A stretch of 64,000 bases of DNA from Flavobacteriales bacterium (GCA_016703005.1 JADJCX010000015.1:1-64000); one strand, 5' to 3'; counted from the first letter of the stretch, positions 8,211 through 17,360 are shown. Made by a program: numbers and translations. The notes: generated from the sequence alone by a model not told the origin.

Positions 8211-8753
8211 AATCTCTCCCAGATCTCGAAGCCACCTTCCCATTCCTGGGTATCACGTTCTCATAGAACACGTGCAATAGGGTCCGCGAGGTCTCAAAGC
8301 GCATTATCCGATAAGTGCCAACTTCCTCATGCGGTTTCGTCGTGTATCGAAGTTGGCCGGTGGCCATGTACTTCGAGGAATCAGTGAATGATGCTCGACC
8401 TTCGACGATATGTCCTTCCGTTTCTCCAGTACTGAGCGCGGATGAATGTGATTCTCTTCTTCGTGCTCGATGACAATAGTCAGACCGACATTCTCATCAT
8501 GCAACAGAAACTCATCACCCCAACCGCTGTTGATGCTAACCTCTTGAATCGAGCCGGTCGGGGCAAAAAGCAGCTCAAGCTCTTTCTTCCGCGAAAAATC
8601 TCCTGCTTCAATTTGCCGCGTTAGGGAATCGAACTCGCTAAGAGCATCTTGACTGTTGTTCCAATGAGACCACGCAAAGTCACTATCCGGTCGAGCGAGC
8701 AGTTCGCGGGTTCTACTAAGAATCTCGGCGAGCTCAAGTATGGCGCGGGACAT
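8195..8753 (-). pseudogene. Small hypothetical ORF framed by inverted repeats, with two frame breaks
   Basis: The N-terminal ~100 residues (from MSRAILELAEILSR, with FAWSHWNNS and FAPTGSIQEVSINSGWGDEF) are clearly coding and resemble small uncharacterised Bacteroidota proteins. Near 8450 the coding signal moves to another frame (GHIVEGRASF, YMATGQLRYTTKPHEEVG, YRIMRFETSRTLLHVFYENV). Near 8250 it moves again (QEWEGGFEIWERLPDSA). Read through both breaks the protein would have about 185 residues, and its TGA lies inside the conserved end of the left repeat. The breaks may be assembly indels rather than decay. A TACATTCG -7 element sits only 6 bp before the ATG. Function is unknown; such isolated repeat-framed genes are sometimes mobile cassette cargo. 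Confidence 0.55.
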
Positions 8754-8759
8754 GATTAG

Positions 8760-8767
8760 CGAATGTA
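8760..8767 (-). promoter_or_regulatory. Candidate -7 element almost touching the ATG of the repeat-framed ORF
   Basis: TACATTCG on the minus strand ends 6 bp before the ATG at 8753. If used, transcription would begin at or within a few bases of the start codon. Confidence 0.35.
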
Positions 8768-8786
8768 GGGTGAGTCCTAAAAGGAG

Positions 8787-8893
8787 TCCGGCATTTCGCG
8801 TGAGGGATTGGACCGGAAAGCCCGGAGGCTGGTAATCCAGCCGAGGACTAGAAGGGGAAAGCCCGACCCGAGGCTTTGCGAGGGGCACGCCCT
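8787..8893 (-). repeat. Right copy of the ~100-bp imperfect inverted repeat
   Basis: Read on the minus strand it begins GGGCGTGCCCCTCGCAAAGC and ends ATCCCTCACGCGAAATGCCG, aligning along its length with the left copy at 8115-8210. The centre carries a perfect hairpin (GGCTGG, TAAT, CCAGCC at 8826-8841) different in sequence from the centre of the left copy. End segments GCGTG and CACGC (plus-strand 8886-8890 and 8798-8802) are complementary. Confidence 0.6.
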
Positions 8894-8968
8894 GACAAGC
8901 ATCAGCCGCACCCACAAGAAATCACCGAACTTTGGAGCACGAGAATGCCAACCCCTGAACTTGGAACC

Positions 8969-9382
8969 ATGAGAACCATTCTGATCGCGCTACTGGGTTT
9001 CGGAGCCGCCACTGCGGTTGCCCAGCAGAAGGAAATGTTCGTATCCATCCCTTGTCGCGTCGACGCGGAAGAAGTGGCCTTTGTGTATGACGCTGACCAA
9101 CAGATGCTCCCTTCGGGAGTTGTTGTGGTGCGCATCAGCACCCTCAAAAAGACCGGGACGCGCCGATCATTCAACGAACTCACTACCGCCGATCGGAAGC
9201 GCTTGCAGAAACAAGCCCGACGCGCACACGCGTGCGAGATCGTGGTGATCAACGACTACAAGCGTCCGAAGGGATCCACCATCGTGGATGCGACAATGGA
9301 AGCACGCATGCAGCAGGAGATCCAGTTTTACATGGTGCAACGAACCCGGCCTTGCCCGGAATGCACCGCAGCGGCGAACTAA
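8969..9382 (+). CDS. Small secreted protein of unknown function
   Basis: The 137-residue protein starts MRTILIALLGFGAATAVA and is predicted to be cut before QQ, a typical Bacteroidota exported start; the ATG at 8969 is chosen for that reason over upstream ATGs. The mature part is about 115 residues with three Cys (IPCRVDAEE, HACEIVV and the C-terminal RPCPEC) and no recognised domain. It ends 24 bp before hppD and could share its transcript. The last CPEC pair may bind metal or form a disulfide, but that is a guess. Confidence 0.7.
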   Translation: MRTILIALLGFGAATAVAQQKEMFVSIPCRVDAEEVAFVYDADQQMLPSGVVVVRISTLKKTGTRRSFNELTTADRKRLQKQARRAHACEIVVINDYKRPKGSTIVDATMEARMQQEIQFYMVQRTRPCPECTAAAN

Positions 9383-9406
9383 GCCTCGTCACATACTACC
9401 GAACCA

Positions 9407-10547
9407 ATGAGCATCACGAGCATCACCCCCGATCTGAAGAAAGTCGTCGAAGGAGCCGCCGACTTCCTCCCACTTCTCGGCACCGACTACATCGAACTGT
9501 ACGTCGGCAACGCCAAGCAGAGCGCGCACTTCTACAAGACGGCCTTCGGCTTCCAGAGCCTGGCCTACGCGGGTTTGGAGACCGGCGTGAAGGACCGCAG
9601 CAGTTTCGTGCTGGTGCAGGACAAGATCCGCCTGGTGCTGACCACACCGCTGACGAAGGAGAACCCGATCAACGATCACCTGCGCGAGCACGGCGATGGC
9701 GTGAAGGTGATCGCGCTGTGGGTGGACGATGCGCGCAAGGCGTGGGAAGAGACCACGAAGCGCGGCGCGGTGAGCTACTTCGAGCCGATGACGGAGAAGG
9801 ACGCCGATGGCGAAGTGGTGAAGAGCGGCATCAAGCTGTACGGCGATACGGTACACATTTTCATTGAGCGCAAGAACTACCACGGCACCTTCCTGCCGGG
9901 CTACAAGCCGTGGAAGAGCGCCTACAACCCACCGACGGCCGGCCTGAAATACGTGGACCACATGGTGGCGAACGTGGGCTGGAACCAGATGAACAAGTGG
10001 GTGAAGTTCTACGAGGAGGTGATGGGCTTCGCGAATGTGCTGAGCTTCGACGACAAGGACATCAGCACGGGAGTACAGCGCGCTGATGAGCAAGGTGATG
10101 AGCAACGGGAACGGCCGTATCAAGTTCCCGATCAACGAGCCCGCCGAGGGCAAGAAGAAGAGCCAGGTGGAGGAGTACCTCGACTTCTACAACGGCGAGG
10201 GCGTGCAGCACATCGCGATCGCCACGGACGACATCGTGAAGAGCGTGCGCGACCTGATGGCGCGTGGTGTCGACTTCCTGAAGGTGCCTTCCTCCTACTA
10301 CGTTGGTTTGCTCGATCGCGTGGGCCCGATCGATGAGGACTTGGCGCCGCTGGCCGAGCTGGGCATCCTGGTGGACCGCGACGACGAAGGCTACCTGCTG
10401 CAGCTCTTCACCAAGCCGGTGGAGGACCGCCCCACGATGTTCTTCGAGATCATCCAGCGCAAGGGCGCGAAGAGCTTCGGCAAAGGCAACTTCAAGGCGC
10501 TGTTCGAGGCGATCGAGCGGGAGCAGGAGGCGAGGGGGACGTTGTAG
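9407..10547 (+). CDS. hppD: 4-hydroxyphenylpyruvate dioxygenase (one frame break)
   Basis: This enzyme converts 4-hydroxyphenylpyruvate to homogentisate, the substrate of HmgA. Two vicinal-oxygen-chelate domains are visible. The N-terminal one holds DYIELYVGNAKQSAHFY. The C-terminal one holds the iron ligands in YVDHMVANV, VQHIAIATDD and, near the end, MFFEIIQRKGAKSFGKGNFK. Coding moves from one frame to another at about 10070-10074. Removing one G from the GGG there restores ISTEYSALMSKVM, the usual family sequence, and gives 379 residues, the normal length. The break is therefore most likely a sequencing or assembly insertion. An active-site motif is intact on each side. Confidence 0.9.
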
Positions 10548-10551
10548 AGCG

Positions 10552-12092
10552 CTATTGTTTTACGATCCGGACACCGTAATTGCCTTCGCTGGAGCGCAAC
10601 AACAGCGAGTAGCACCCGGGTGCGATACTTGACAGGTCAAGTACTTCACGATGACGCCCTCGCGAGAGAATGGCGTTGGAGAACACCGTGCGGATCCATC
10701 GACCCTGCGAATCAAGCAAGTCGCAGGCAATTGTTTCGGAACTGGCAAGCTCGAATTCCAATACTGCCTCATTGATGAATGGGTTGGGATATGCGACCCA
10801 AACCATAGCTCGTGGATCCGTCTCGACGGTTCCGACCTCAAGATCGTTCATGTACCTGTCCACTCGGAAATTCCCGGAGGGCGCGACACCCGCAACGCCA
10901 GCTAGCAGAACCTTCCCATCGGATTGGATGGTGAGCGCTGTACACGTCGATGTGGCCCCCACAGGTGTTGCCACGATGCCGTCATCGCTGAATAGTGTAT
11001 CCAACGACCCATTCCCAAAATAACGCGCCATGGCAAAGCTGCTACCGTTGCCATCAACGTTAGCGGAACCGGCAACCAAGATCTTCCCATCCGGCTGGAT
11101 CACGAGATCCCTGCCGTAAGACGAATAACCTATTCGCGTGGCAACAACCCCATCTCCCCAAAAGAACTATCCAATGTCCCGTTCTGGTCATAGCCCAATA
11201 GAATAAACGCCATACCCAACCATCGGGTCGCGAATAACCACCCGCTATGATCCTGCCGTCTGGCTGAAGAACAACGGCCCTGAGATTTTCGTTGTCACCC
11301 GCCCCCCCGTAGGTTGCCTTTCCATCCTCATTGAACGTGGTATCCAGCGAACCGTCAGAATGATAGCGCACAAGCGCCAAGTCTTCGTTGGGGGATGTCA
11401 CCGAATGATCCGACCGCGATGATCCTTCCATCGGGTTGTACCGCTAGCGCATTCACACGGTCGGGTCCTGCGGAGATCTCGGTGGTTACCATACCGTCTC
11501 CATCGAACGAAATGTCCAGTGTGCCATCAGCATTGTAGCGCACCAACGCGAAGTCAGGACCATTCGCGCCATTTCCAACACCTCCAACCAAGATCTTTCC
11601 ATCAGCCTGTAAGGCCATGGCATATGCGATACTCCCACCCCCAACATTCGTGATCGCTACCCCATCACCATCAAACGATGGGTCGAGTGTCCCATCCGAA
11701 TTGTACCGGAGGACGACGATTTCGTAATAAGCTCCATTGTTGGATGTTCCAGCGACCAGGATCTTCGCATCCGCATCAATTGCGAGGGCATCTCCTTCAT
11801 CATAGATGGAGCCAACGGCCGTAGTAGCTACCCCATTAATGCCGAAAGTGGGGTCGGGGTTCCCGTCCGTATCGTACCGTGCTACACATATGAGACTCGT
11901 TGAGCCGTCACCAGTGCTTCCCGCAAGGACAATTTTCTGATCAGATTGCACGACCACGCCTGCGGGTACGTCGAATCCTCCAAAATCAGATACGGCGATT
12001 CCGTTCCATCCGAACGTAGAGTCCAGCGTGCCGACTTGGCAGAAAACCAAGACCGGACATACGGCCAGAATATTGACGAGCGCACTACGCAT
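10552..12092 (-). CDS. Delta-60 repeat secreted protein with T9SS type A sorting domain (three frame breaks)
   Basis: Starting MRSALVNILAVCPVLVFC, the protein has a signal peptide and then about seven delta-60 beta-propeller repeats, each with the pattern QpDGKIlvgG...a..RYn.DGtlD.sFg.dG. It ends with a T9SS type A C-terminal domain (AYPNPFINEAVLEFEL ... LLRSSEGNYGVRIVK), so it should be exported through the outer membrane. Coding shifts frame near 11395, near 11210 and near 11160. Restored, the product is about 512 residues. It could be a decaying gene, but similar single-base breaks elsewhere in this window favour assembly error. It converges with hppD, with only 4 bp between stops. Confidence 0.8.
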
Positions 12093-12179
12093 GGAGTTGA
12101 ATGGGAACGGAAGCTAAGACCTTTACGGCACCAGAGATGGACGTTAGGAGGCAGAAGAAACGCTGAGACAAGTCTCACT

Positions 12180-12557
12180 TCACCCGCGATCTACGCGCTC
12201 CTTTCTCGCCAGCACCGCGTACTCCTCCCGGATCCGATCCAGTTCGTCGTCGTCCATTTCCTCGAGGTCAAGTAACGCGTTGTTGGCCGTGCCGATCGCT
12301 CGGATGATCTCGTCGAACTTGATCTGCAACGCCTCCGTATCGCGGTTCTGCGTGTTCTGGATAAGGAACACCATGAGGAAGGTGATGATGGTGGTGCCCG
12401 TGTTGATCACGAGCTGCCAGGTATCGCTGTAGTCGAACAAGGGACCGGTGAACGCCCACACGACGATGATCAGGACGGCGATGATGAAAGTGGCCGGCCT
12501 GCCGGTGTATGTGGAGGTCTTCTTAGCGAAGCGGGTGAAGGGAGAGTTGATGGGCAT
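12180..12557 (-). CDS. Low-affinity iron permease family protein
   Basis: The 125-residue inner-membrane protein has two transmembrane helices: IIAVLIIVVWAFTGPLF near residues 25-41, and TTIITFLMVFLIQNTQNRD near 52-72. A cytoplasmic tail follows with DTEALQIKFDEIIRAIGTA. The VVWAFTGPLF and FLIQNTQNRDT...LKFDE blocks are the signature of the family named low-affinity iron permease after a yeast protein. In bacteria transport has not been firmly shown, and the name should be taken loosely. The ATG at 12557 (MPINSPFTRFAKK) fits the family better than the upstream ATG at 12587. It is a single gene on the minus strand. Confidence 0.8.
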   Translation of the reverse strand: MPINSPFTRFAKKTSTYTGRPATFIIAVLIIVVWAFTGPLFDYSDTWQLVINTGTTIITFLMVFLIQNTQNRDTEALQIKFDEIIRAIGTANNALLDLEEMDDDELDRIREEYAVLARKERVDRG

Positions 12558-12613
12558 GGTGGCTGAGCATTTGGAGTGGTCGTCCAAATGTCAACCCGCC
12601 AAGGCCATGCGCA

Positions 12614-13381
12614 CTATTCCAGCACAACAAGCTTGCGCGCCCAGCGCTTACCGTCCCGTCGCAGATCCACCAAATAGCTGCCGACCGCCAACGTGTTCAA
12701 CCGGCACGGGCCTCTCATTCCGGAGCGCGACAGCGCGACCTGTCCGCGCGCATCGAACACGCGCAACTCGGCTGTTGTGTTATCGCCTGTCAGTTCGAGC
12801 ACGGGCACTCCTCCATCATACTTCACCAGCAGCGGATCACTTGCTTCTTCCTCCTCCACTCCTACGCCGATCGTGCAGCCGCTCACCAAGGCATCGAAGT
12901 CCTGCAAGGTCATGCTCTGAACGGCTGGGGCCGTGATCCAGCCGTTCACCATGCCGTTGTTGTAGTTGAGGGCGTACACACCGCACACGCTCACCATGTA
13001 GTCACCGGGCATTTCCAAGTTGGGCGGGTACTGGCTGTTCCAAATGGTGTTGCCCGTGAAGTCGGTCTCGTTCAACCCGAAGACCATCGTATCGCCCACC
13101 GCGATACCGTTGACGTAGATGCGGCACAGCGCACCATTATCGCCCCAAACGGTAAGGGTATCGTTGGGCAGTGTTGTACCGCCGAAGGTCTGAACCACTT
13201 TCACCGTGATGCCGTAGTGGTAGTCGGCGAGCTTCACCACCAAGGCAGTGGCATCGGGGTTCACGAACCAACCAGGCGAAAGCGTTTCGCAGTAGCTGTT
13301 GTTACCGAAGCAGGAACAGGCTTGCAGGGACGACGGCGAAAGGATGGCAGCAAGCAGGGCTATGGCTAAAACCTTCTTCAT
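12614..13381 (-). CDS. Secreted Cys-rich protein with T9SS type A sorting domain
   Basis: The 255-residue protein begins MKKVLAIALLAAILSPSSLQ, a signal peptide followed by ACSCFGNNSYC. The central part, with LVVKLADYHYGITVKVVQTF and a VCGVY Cys, resembles the tissue-inhibitor/netrin-like CSC..-starting modules of Bacteroidota secreted proteins, though no firm family is claimed. The last ~75 residues form a T9SS sorting domain (VPVLELTGDNTTAELRVFD ... LRRDGKRWARKLVVLE), which targets it to the outer membrane or medium. The ATG at 13381 is preferred over the one at 13411 because it begins the signal peptide. It lies 87 bp downstream of the outer-membrane protein gene. Confidence 0.72.
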   Translation of the reverse strand: MKKVLAIALLAAILSPSSLQACSCFGNNSYCETLSPGWFVNPDATALVVKLADYHYGITVKVVQTFGGTTLPNDTLTVWGDNGALCRIYVNGIAVGDTMVFGLNETDFTGNTIWNSQYPPNLEMPGDYMVSVCGVYALNYNNGMVNGWITAPAVQSMTLQDFDALVSGCTIGVGVEEEEASDPLLVKYDGGVPVLELTGDNTTAELRVFDARGQVALSRSGMRGPCRLNTLAVGSYLVDLRRDGKRWARKLVVLE

Positions 13382-13468
13382 GACCGCGTATTTGCACGAA
13401 GATGCGATCACGGCACCGCCCGCTGCCCGTGGTTGGGCAGAAAGTTCGCCGGATGTCTATTGCTTGTG

Positions 13469-14423
13469 CTACGCTTTGGTGCGCGGCTTCACCAAACGGC
13501 CCAAGCCATAGTTGATCCGTAGGCTGAAGCTCTCGAAGTCATCCCACTCATCATCGGTGAAAGGACTCAGGTCATCTTGGGAATAGCTGACCTGAGGAAG
13601 TCGGGTATAGTCCACCGAAATGGAAACTGGGATCTTACCCTTGGTGAGTTCCCGCACCAGCGGTCAGTGCTGCCGTTCGAAGACTATCCACAAGCACACC
13701 GCTGTGAAAACCAAGCGTCGCCGAGCCCCCTAAGCGGCCAGTGACCGGTATCCGTTCGTCGAGCTCCCAAGACCCGTAGGGCGCCTCCCCTTCTTCCACC
13801 AAGCGTGAACTCGTGAGGTTCCGCAACGCACCTGCGAAACGGAACGAAGGGCGCCATAACCCGCTGCTTTTGCCTTTGACGACTTCGGTAAGGCTGAAGG
13901 AAGCGACCGGGGCATCGACGTCTAACGGAAACCCAACGTGCATCCAAGTGCCGGATAGTCCCGCCGAAAGACCGCCTACTATCCGACCAGCAACGGCAAC
14001 CGTGTATTGCTGGATGACATCTTCACTCCCCGGTCCCCAAGTACCATAAGTGTTGCCCACTGGGTCCACGATCACGAAACCGCTTTCCGCCCAATTCCAA
14101 TCGAAGCGATCATACTGAACAGCAACCGCGAAACGATCGCTCAATCGATAAGCCAACGCCGCATCGGCATAGTGCGCTGCATTCAAGATGTAGTAGGGAG
14201 AGGCGCCATGCGCGTAGGCCTCCAGCCCGTTCATTTCCATCAACGCGGCCGGATTATGGAATGCCGATCGGATGTCGCCAAGCATAGCGATATCGCCCCC
14301 GCCCAATGCTTCAGCCCGAGTACTCGGATGACGACCATGGAAAAACGGCTCGATGAAGCCGAAGCCTTGGCCAACGGAAACCGTAGCGCAAACAACACCA
14401 ATAGCAAGCAAGTGCGTTCTCAT
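13469..14423 (-). CDS. Outer-membrane beta-barrel protein, PorV/FadL-like (one frame break)
   Basis: The protein starts MRTHLLAIGVVCATVSVG and is probably cut before QGF. The next segment, with STRAEALGGGDIAMLGDIRSAFHNPAAL, has the look of PorV/PorQ/FadL-type barrels (G.R..alGGa..a......a...NPA.L). Alternating hydrophobic strands follow. Frame changes near 13650, from TAALTAGAG to VRELTKGKIPVSISVDYTRL; the final strands end in INYGLGRL. Restored length is about 317 residues. PorV proteins shuttle T9SS cargo, but this one is short and too divergent to be called PorV with confidence. It is divergent from aspS, with 48 bp between starts. Confidence 0.6.
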
Positions 14424-14444
14424 GGGTAACAAGGTAGGTGCCTC

Positions 14445-14452
14445 TAACTTCG
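14445..14452 (+). promoter_or_regulatory. Candidate -7 element for aspS
   Basis: TAACTTCG lies 19 bp before the aspS ATG and fits the TAnnTTYG pattern. Confidence 0.4.
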
Positions 14453-14471
14453 CCGCCCTTCCGATTATTGC

Positions 14472-16217
14472 ATGTACCGCACCCATACCTGTGGCGAACT
14501 CCGCCTTGCCGACGCTTCGAAGACCGTGACCCTCGCCGGATGGGTGCAGCGCACCCGCGATCTGGGTGGCATGACCTTCGTTGATCTGCGCGACAGGTAT
14601 GGGATCACCCAATTGACCTTCAATACGGACAGCGATGCGTCGTTGCGCGAGACCGCGCGCACGCTCGGCCGCGAGTTCGTTGTGCAAGTCACGGGCAAGG
14701 TGATCGAGCGCCAGAGCAAGAACGCCAACATGCCCACGGGCGAAGTGGAGATCTTCTGCTCTCAGTTCAAGGTGTTGAACGGTGCCAAAACCCCGCCCTT
14801 CACCATTGAGGAAGAGACCGACGGCGGTGATGAGCTGCGCATGAAGTACCGCTACCTGGACCTTCGCCGCAACAACGTGCGCAAGGGGATCGAGCTGCGT
14901 CACCGCATGGCCATTGAAGTGCGCAATTACCTCAGCGCGCAGAATTTCATCGAGGTGGAAACGCCCGTGCTGATCAAGAGCACGCCGGAGGGCGCACGCG
15001 ATTTCGTGGTGCCCAGCCGCATGAACCAAGGCGAGTTCTACGCGCTGCCCCAAAGTCCGCAGACCTTCAAGCAACTGCTGATGGTGGCGGGTATCGACCG
15101 CTATTTCCAGATCGTGAAGTGCTTCCGCGACGAGGACCTGCGCGCTGACCGCCAGCCGGAGTTCACGCAGATCGATTGCGAGATGGCTTTCGTGCAACGC
15201 GAGGATATCCTCAACGCGTTCGAGGGCATGGCGAAACACTTGTTCAAGGCGATCCTGCAGAAGGAATTCAGTGGACCGTTCCTGCGCATGAGCTACGATG
15301 ACGCTATGCGCGACTATGGTTGCGATAAGCCGGATCTGCGGTTCGGGATGAAGTTCAATGAGCTCAACGACATTGCACAGGGCAAGGGCTTCAAGGTCTT
15401 CGATGACGCGGAACTCGTTGTCGGCATCAATGCAGAGGGCTGCGCGGGCTGGAGCCGCAAGCAGACCGATGCGCTCATCGAATACGTGAAGCGCCCGCAG
15501 ATCGGTGCTACGGGCATTGTTTTCGTGAAGTGGACGGAGGAAGGCTTGAAGAGCACCGTCGACAAGTTCTACGGGCCGGAAGTATTGAAGCAATGGGCCG
15601 ACCGCTTCGGCATGAAGCAAGGCGATCTCGTGTGCATCATGGCCGGTGGTGCCGACAAGACGCGCAAGGCCCTGAACGAATTGCGCCTGCACATGGGCGA
15701 TCTGCTCGGCCTGCGCGATCCATGGACCTTCAAGCCGCTGTGGGTCGTTGACTTTCCGTTGCTGGAGAAGGACGAGGATAGCGGTCGCTGGCACGCGATG
15801 CACCATCCGTTCACGTCGCCAATACCGGAGCATGCGCATCTGTTGGAGAGCGATCCCGGCGCCGTGAAAGCGAACGCCTATGACCTTGTGATCAACGGCA
15901 CCGAGATCGGTGGCGGCAGCATCCGCATCCACGATCGCAGCATGCAGGAAGCCATGTTCCGCGTGCTTGGTTTCACCGATGAGGACGCGCGTTACAAGTT
16001 CGGTTTCCTGCTGGATGCCTTCGAGTATGGCGCACCTCCGCACGGCGGCGCGGCCTTCGGTTTCGATCGCTGGGTATCGCTCTTCGGTGGCCGCAGCGAT
16101 ATACGCGAGTTCATCGCTTTCCCGAAGAACAACGCAGGCCGCGACGTGATGATCGATGCTCCGAGCCGTATCGACGATATCCAGTTGAAGGAGTTGGGCA
16201 TCGCGGTAAAGGGCTAG
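14472..16217 (+). CDS. aspS: Aspartyl-tRNA synthetase
   Basis: The 581-residue class II synthetase charges tRNA-Asp. An N-terminal OB-fold anticodon-binding domain (residues 1-105, with VTLAGWVQRTRDLGGMTFVDLRD) precedes the catalytic core. Motif 1/2 region shows ETPVLIKSTPEGARDFVVPS and FRDEDLRADRQPEFTQID. A GAD insertion domain sits around residues 285-400. Motif 3 is GAPPHGGAAFGFDRWV. The length is typical for the bacterial type, and no frame break is seen. Whether it is discriminating or also charges tRNA-Asn cannot be decided from this window. A palindromic element follows the stop. Confidence 0.97.
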   Translation: MYRTHTCGELRLADASKTVTLAGWVQRTRDLGGMTFVDLRDRYGITQLTFNTDSDASLRETARTLGREFVVQVTGKVIERQSKNANMPTGEVEIFCSQFKVLNGAKTPPFTIEEETDGGDELRMKYRYLDLRRNNVRKGIELRHRMAIEVRNYLSAQNFIEVETPVLIKSTPEGARDFVVPSRMNQGEFYALPQSPQTFKQLLMVAGIDRYFQIVKCFRDEDLRADRQPEFTQIDCEMAFVQREDILNAFEGMAKHLFKAILQKEFSGPFLRMSYDDAMRDYGCDKPDLRFGMKFNELNDIAQGKGFKVFDDAELVVGINAEGCAGWSRKQTDALIEYVKRPQIGATGIVFVKWTEEGLKSTVDKFYGPEVLKQWADRFGMKQGDLVCIMAGGADKTRKALNELRLHMGDLLGLRDPWTFKPLWVVDFPLLEKDEDSGRWHAMHHPFTSPIPEHAHLLESDPGAVKANAYDLVINGTEIGGGSIRIHDRSMQEAMFRVLGFTDEDARYKFGFLLDAFEYGAPPHGGAAFGFDRWVSLFGGRSDIREFIAFPKNNAGRDVMIDAPSRIDDIQLKELGIAVKG

Positions 16218-16240
16218 GCGACTTATCCCGATCTCACGCG

Positions 16241-16362
16241 CGTCATCGCGAGCACATTCAAATGTGCGTGGCGATCCAAACACGGGCTTGCATGGGCACT
16301 GGACCCGTGACTTTCACAACAGCCTTTGGATCGCTTCACTCGGGGACTCGTTCGCGATGACG
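16241..16362. repeat. 122-bp nested palindromic element between convergent aspS and oxyR
   Basis: Three nested stems pair in order. CGTCATCGCGA (16241-16251) pairs with TCGCGATGACG (16352-16362), 11 of 11. GCGATCCAAA (16271-16280) pairs with TTTGGATCGC (16325-16334), 10 of 10. CACGGG (16281-16286) pairs with CCCGTG (16304-16309). The terminal CGTCAT.GCGA...TCGC.ATGACG pattern is that of small non-coding palindromic repeats dispersed in many bacterial genomes. It could also act as a bidirectional terminator for the convergent genes. Confidence 0.65.
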
Positions 16363-16376
16363 GGATGGGCTGACGC

Positions 16377-17300
16377 CTACTCCATCACGGGCACCACTTC
16401 CTTCTCCAATGTCCTGAAGCGGCGGGGCACCGAGGCCTTGATCGCGGCGACCAACGCATCGAGCAGCTTGCGGCGCACGAAGGGTTTGCGCACCACCAAC
16501 ACCACCTCGCGTACAGGTTCGGGCGTGGTGAAGCGCCGCACGTTCTTCTCGTCATCGTTCACCGAAAGTTCGGGCACCAGGGTGAGGCCGCTGCCGCTGC
16601 TCACCATGCGCTTCAACGTTTCGATGCTGCCAGTGCTGTAGAAGATATTATCGTGACCGGCGGAACTGGGATGCTGACACACGCTCAGCACTTGATCGCG
16701 CAGGCAGTGCCCTTCGCTCAATACCCAAAGCGGCGCCTTGCGCAGGTCCTTGCGCGCGATGCGCTTGTTCTTCAGCAACACATGCCCATGCGGGAAATAC
16801 GCGAGGAAGGGTTCGTGGAAGAGCGTGATGGTCTCCAGGTCGTCGGCTTCCACCGGCCCGGCCAGTATGCCGATGTCGAGCTGGCCGCTGCGCAGTGCTT
16901 TCAGGATGCGACTGGTCTTGCGCTCATCGATCGCAAGCTTCACATGCGGATGCGCATCGGCGAAGCGTGCGAGGAAGAGTGGCAACAAGTACGGCGCGAG
17001 CGTGGGGATGATACCGATGCGGTACAGGCCCGCCGTGCCGGTGTGCAGTTCCTTCACCAACGAGCGCATCTGTGCCGCTTCTCGCAGCACCACGCGCGCT
17101 TGCGCGATCAGCTCCGCTCCTTCCGCCGTTGGTCGCGCGGGTTGCGACTTCCGTTGGAAGATGGTGACACCGAGCTCGTCCTCCAGCTTGCGCACCATGG
17201 TGGTTAGCGTGGGTTGCGTTACGTAGCAATGCAGGGCTGCTTTGCTGAACTGGCCGGTGTCATCCACCGAAACGATGTACTGGAGCTGTTGTAGGGTCAT
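16377..17300 (-). CDS. oxyR: LysR-family hydrogen-peroxide sensor OxyR
   Basis: The 307-residue transcription factor has an N-terminal LysR winged helix-turn-helix (MTLQQLQYIVSVDDTGQFSK, then TQPTLTTMVRKLEDELG) and a periplasmic-binding-type effector domain. The redox centre is visible as EGHCLRDQVLSVC: the reactive Cys in GHCLRDQ and the resolving Cys nine residues later, the hallmark of OxyR. Peroxide oxidation forms a disulfide and turns on peroxidase genes. It is divergent from katG, the classical target, with a palindromic candidate operator between them. A TAGTTTCG -7 element lies 25 bp before its ATG and overlaps that operator, which suggests autoregulation. Confidence 0.93.
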   Translation of the reverse strand: MTLQQLQYIVSVDDTGQFSKAALHCYVTQPTLTTMVRKLEDELGVTIFQRKSQPARPTAEGAELIAQARVVLREAAQMRSLVKELHTGTAGLYRIGIIPTLAPYLLPLFLARFADAHPHVKLAIDERKTSRILKALRSGQLDIGILAGPVEADDLETITLFHEPFLAYFPHGHVLLKNKRIARKDLRKAPLWVLSEGHCLRDQVLSVCQHPSSAGHDNIFYSTGSIETLKRMVSSGSGLTLVPELSVNDDEKNVRRFTTPEPVREVVLVVRKPFVRRKLLDALVAAIKASVPRRFRTLEKEVVPVME

Positions 17301-17310
17301 CTATGATGCC

Positions 17311-17345
17311 GTCGATAAGTGCATCGAAACTATCGATTAGGTCGA
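17311..17345. promoter_or_regulatory. Candidate OxyR operator in the oxyR-katG intergenic region
   Basis: The segment contains repeated ATCG/CGAT half-sites: CGATAA (17313-17318), ATCG (17323-17326), CTATCGATTAG (17330-17340, a near-perfect palindrome) and GTCGAT (17341-17346). Spacing is roughly one helical turn. The canonical OxyR motif is four ATAG/CTAT-type elements spaced by 7 bp; this fits loosely. It lies just upstream of the putative katG -7 element and overlaps the oxyR promoter. Confidence 0.4.
17325..17332 (-). promoter_or_regulatory. Candidate -7 element for oxyR
   Basis: TAGTTTCG on the minus strand is 24 bp before the oxyR ATG and lies inside the candidate OxyR operator. Confidence 0.4.
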
Positions 17346-17360
17346 TGACGAACGTCAGGA

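Noticed and set aside
8442..8624. 60-residue plus-strand frame inside the repeat-framed ORF
   Set aside because: Antisense to the better supported minus-strand coding segment.
8115..8893. Calling the repeat-framed ORF an integron gene cassette
   Set aside because: The element ends do not match the RYYYAAC/GTTRRRY consensus, the two copies are inverted rather than direct, and no integron integrase is present. Only a resemblance is noted.
14424..16283. N-terminal two thirds of an 882-residue minus-strand frame
   Set aside because: It is antisense to aspS. Only the part from the ATG at 14423 encodes the outer-membrane protein, with its own signal peptide.
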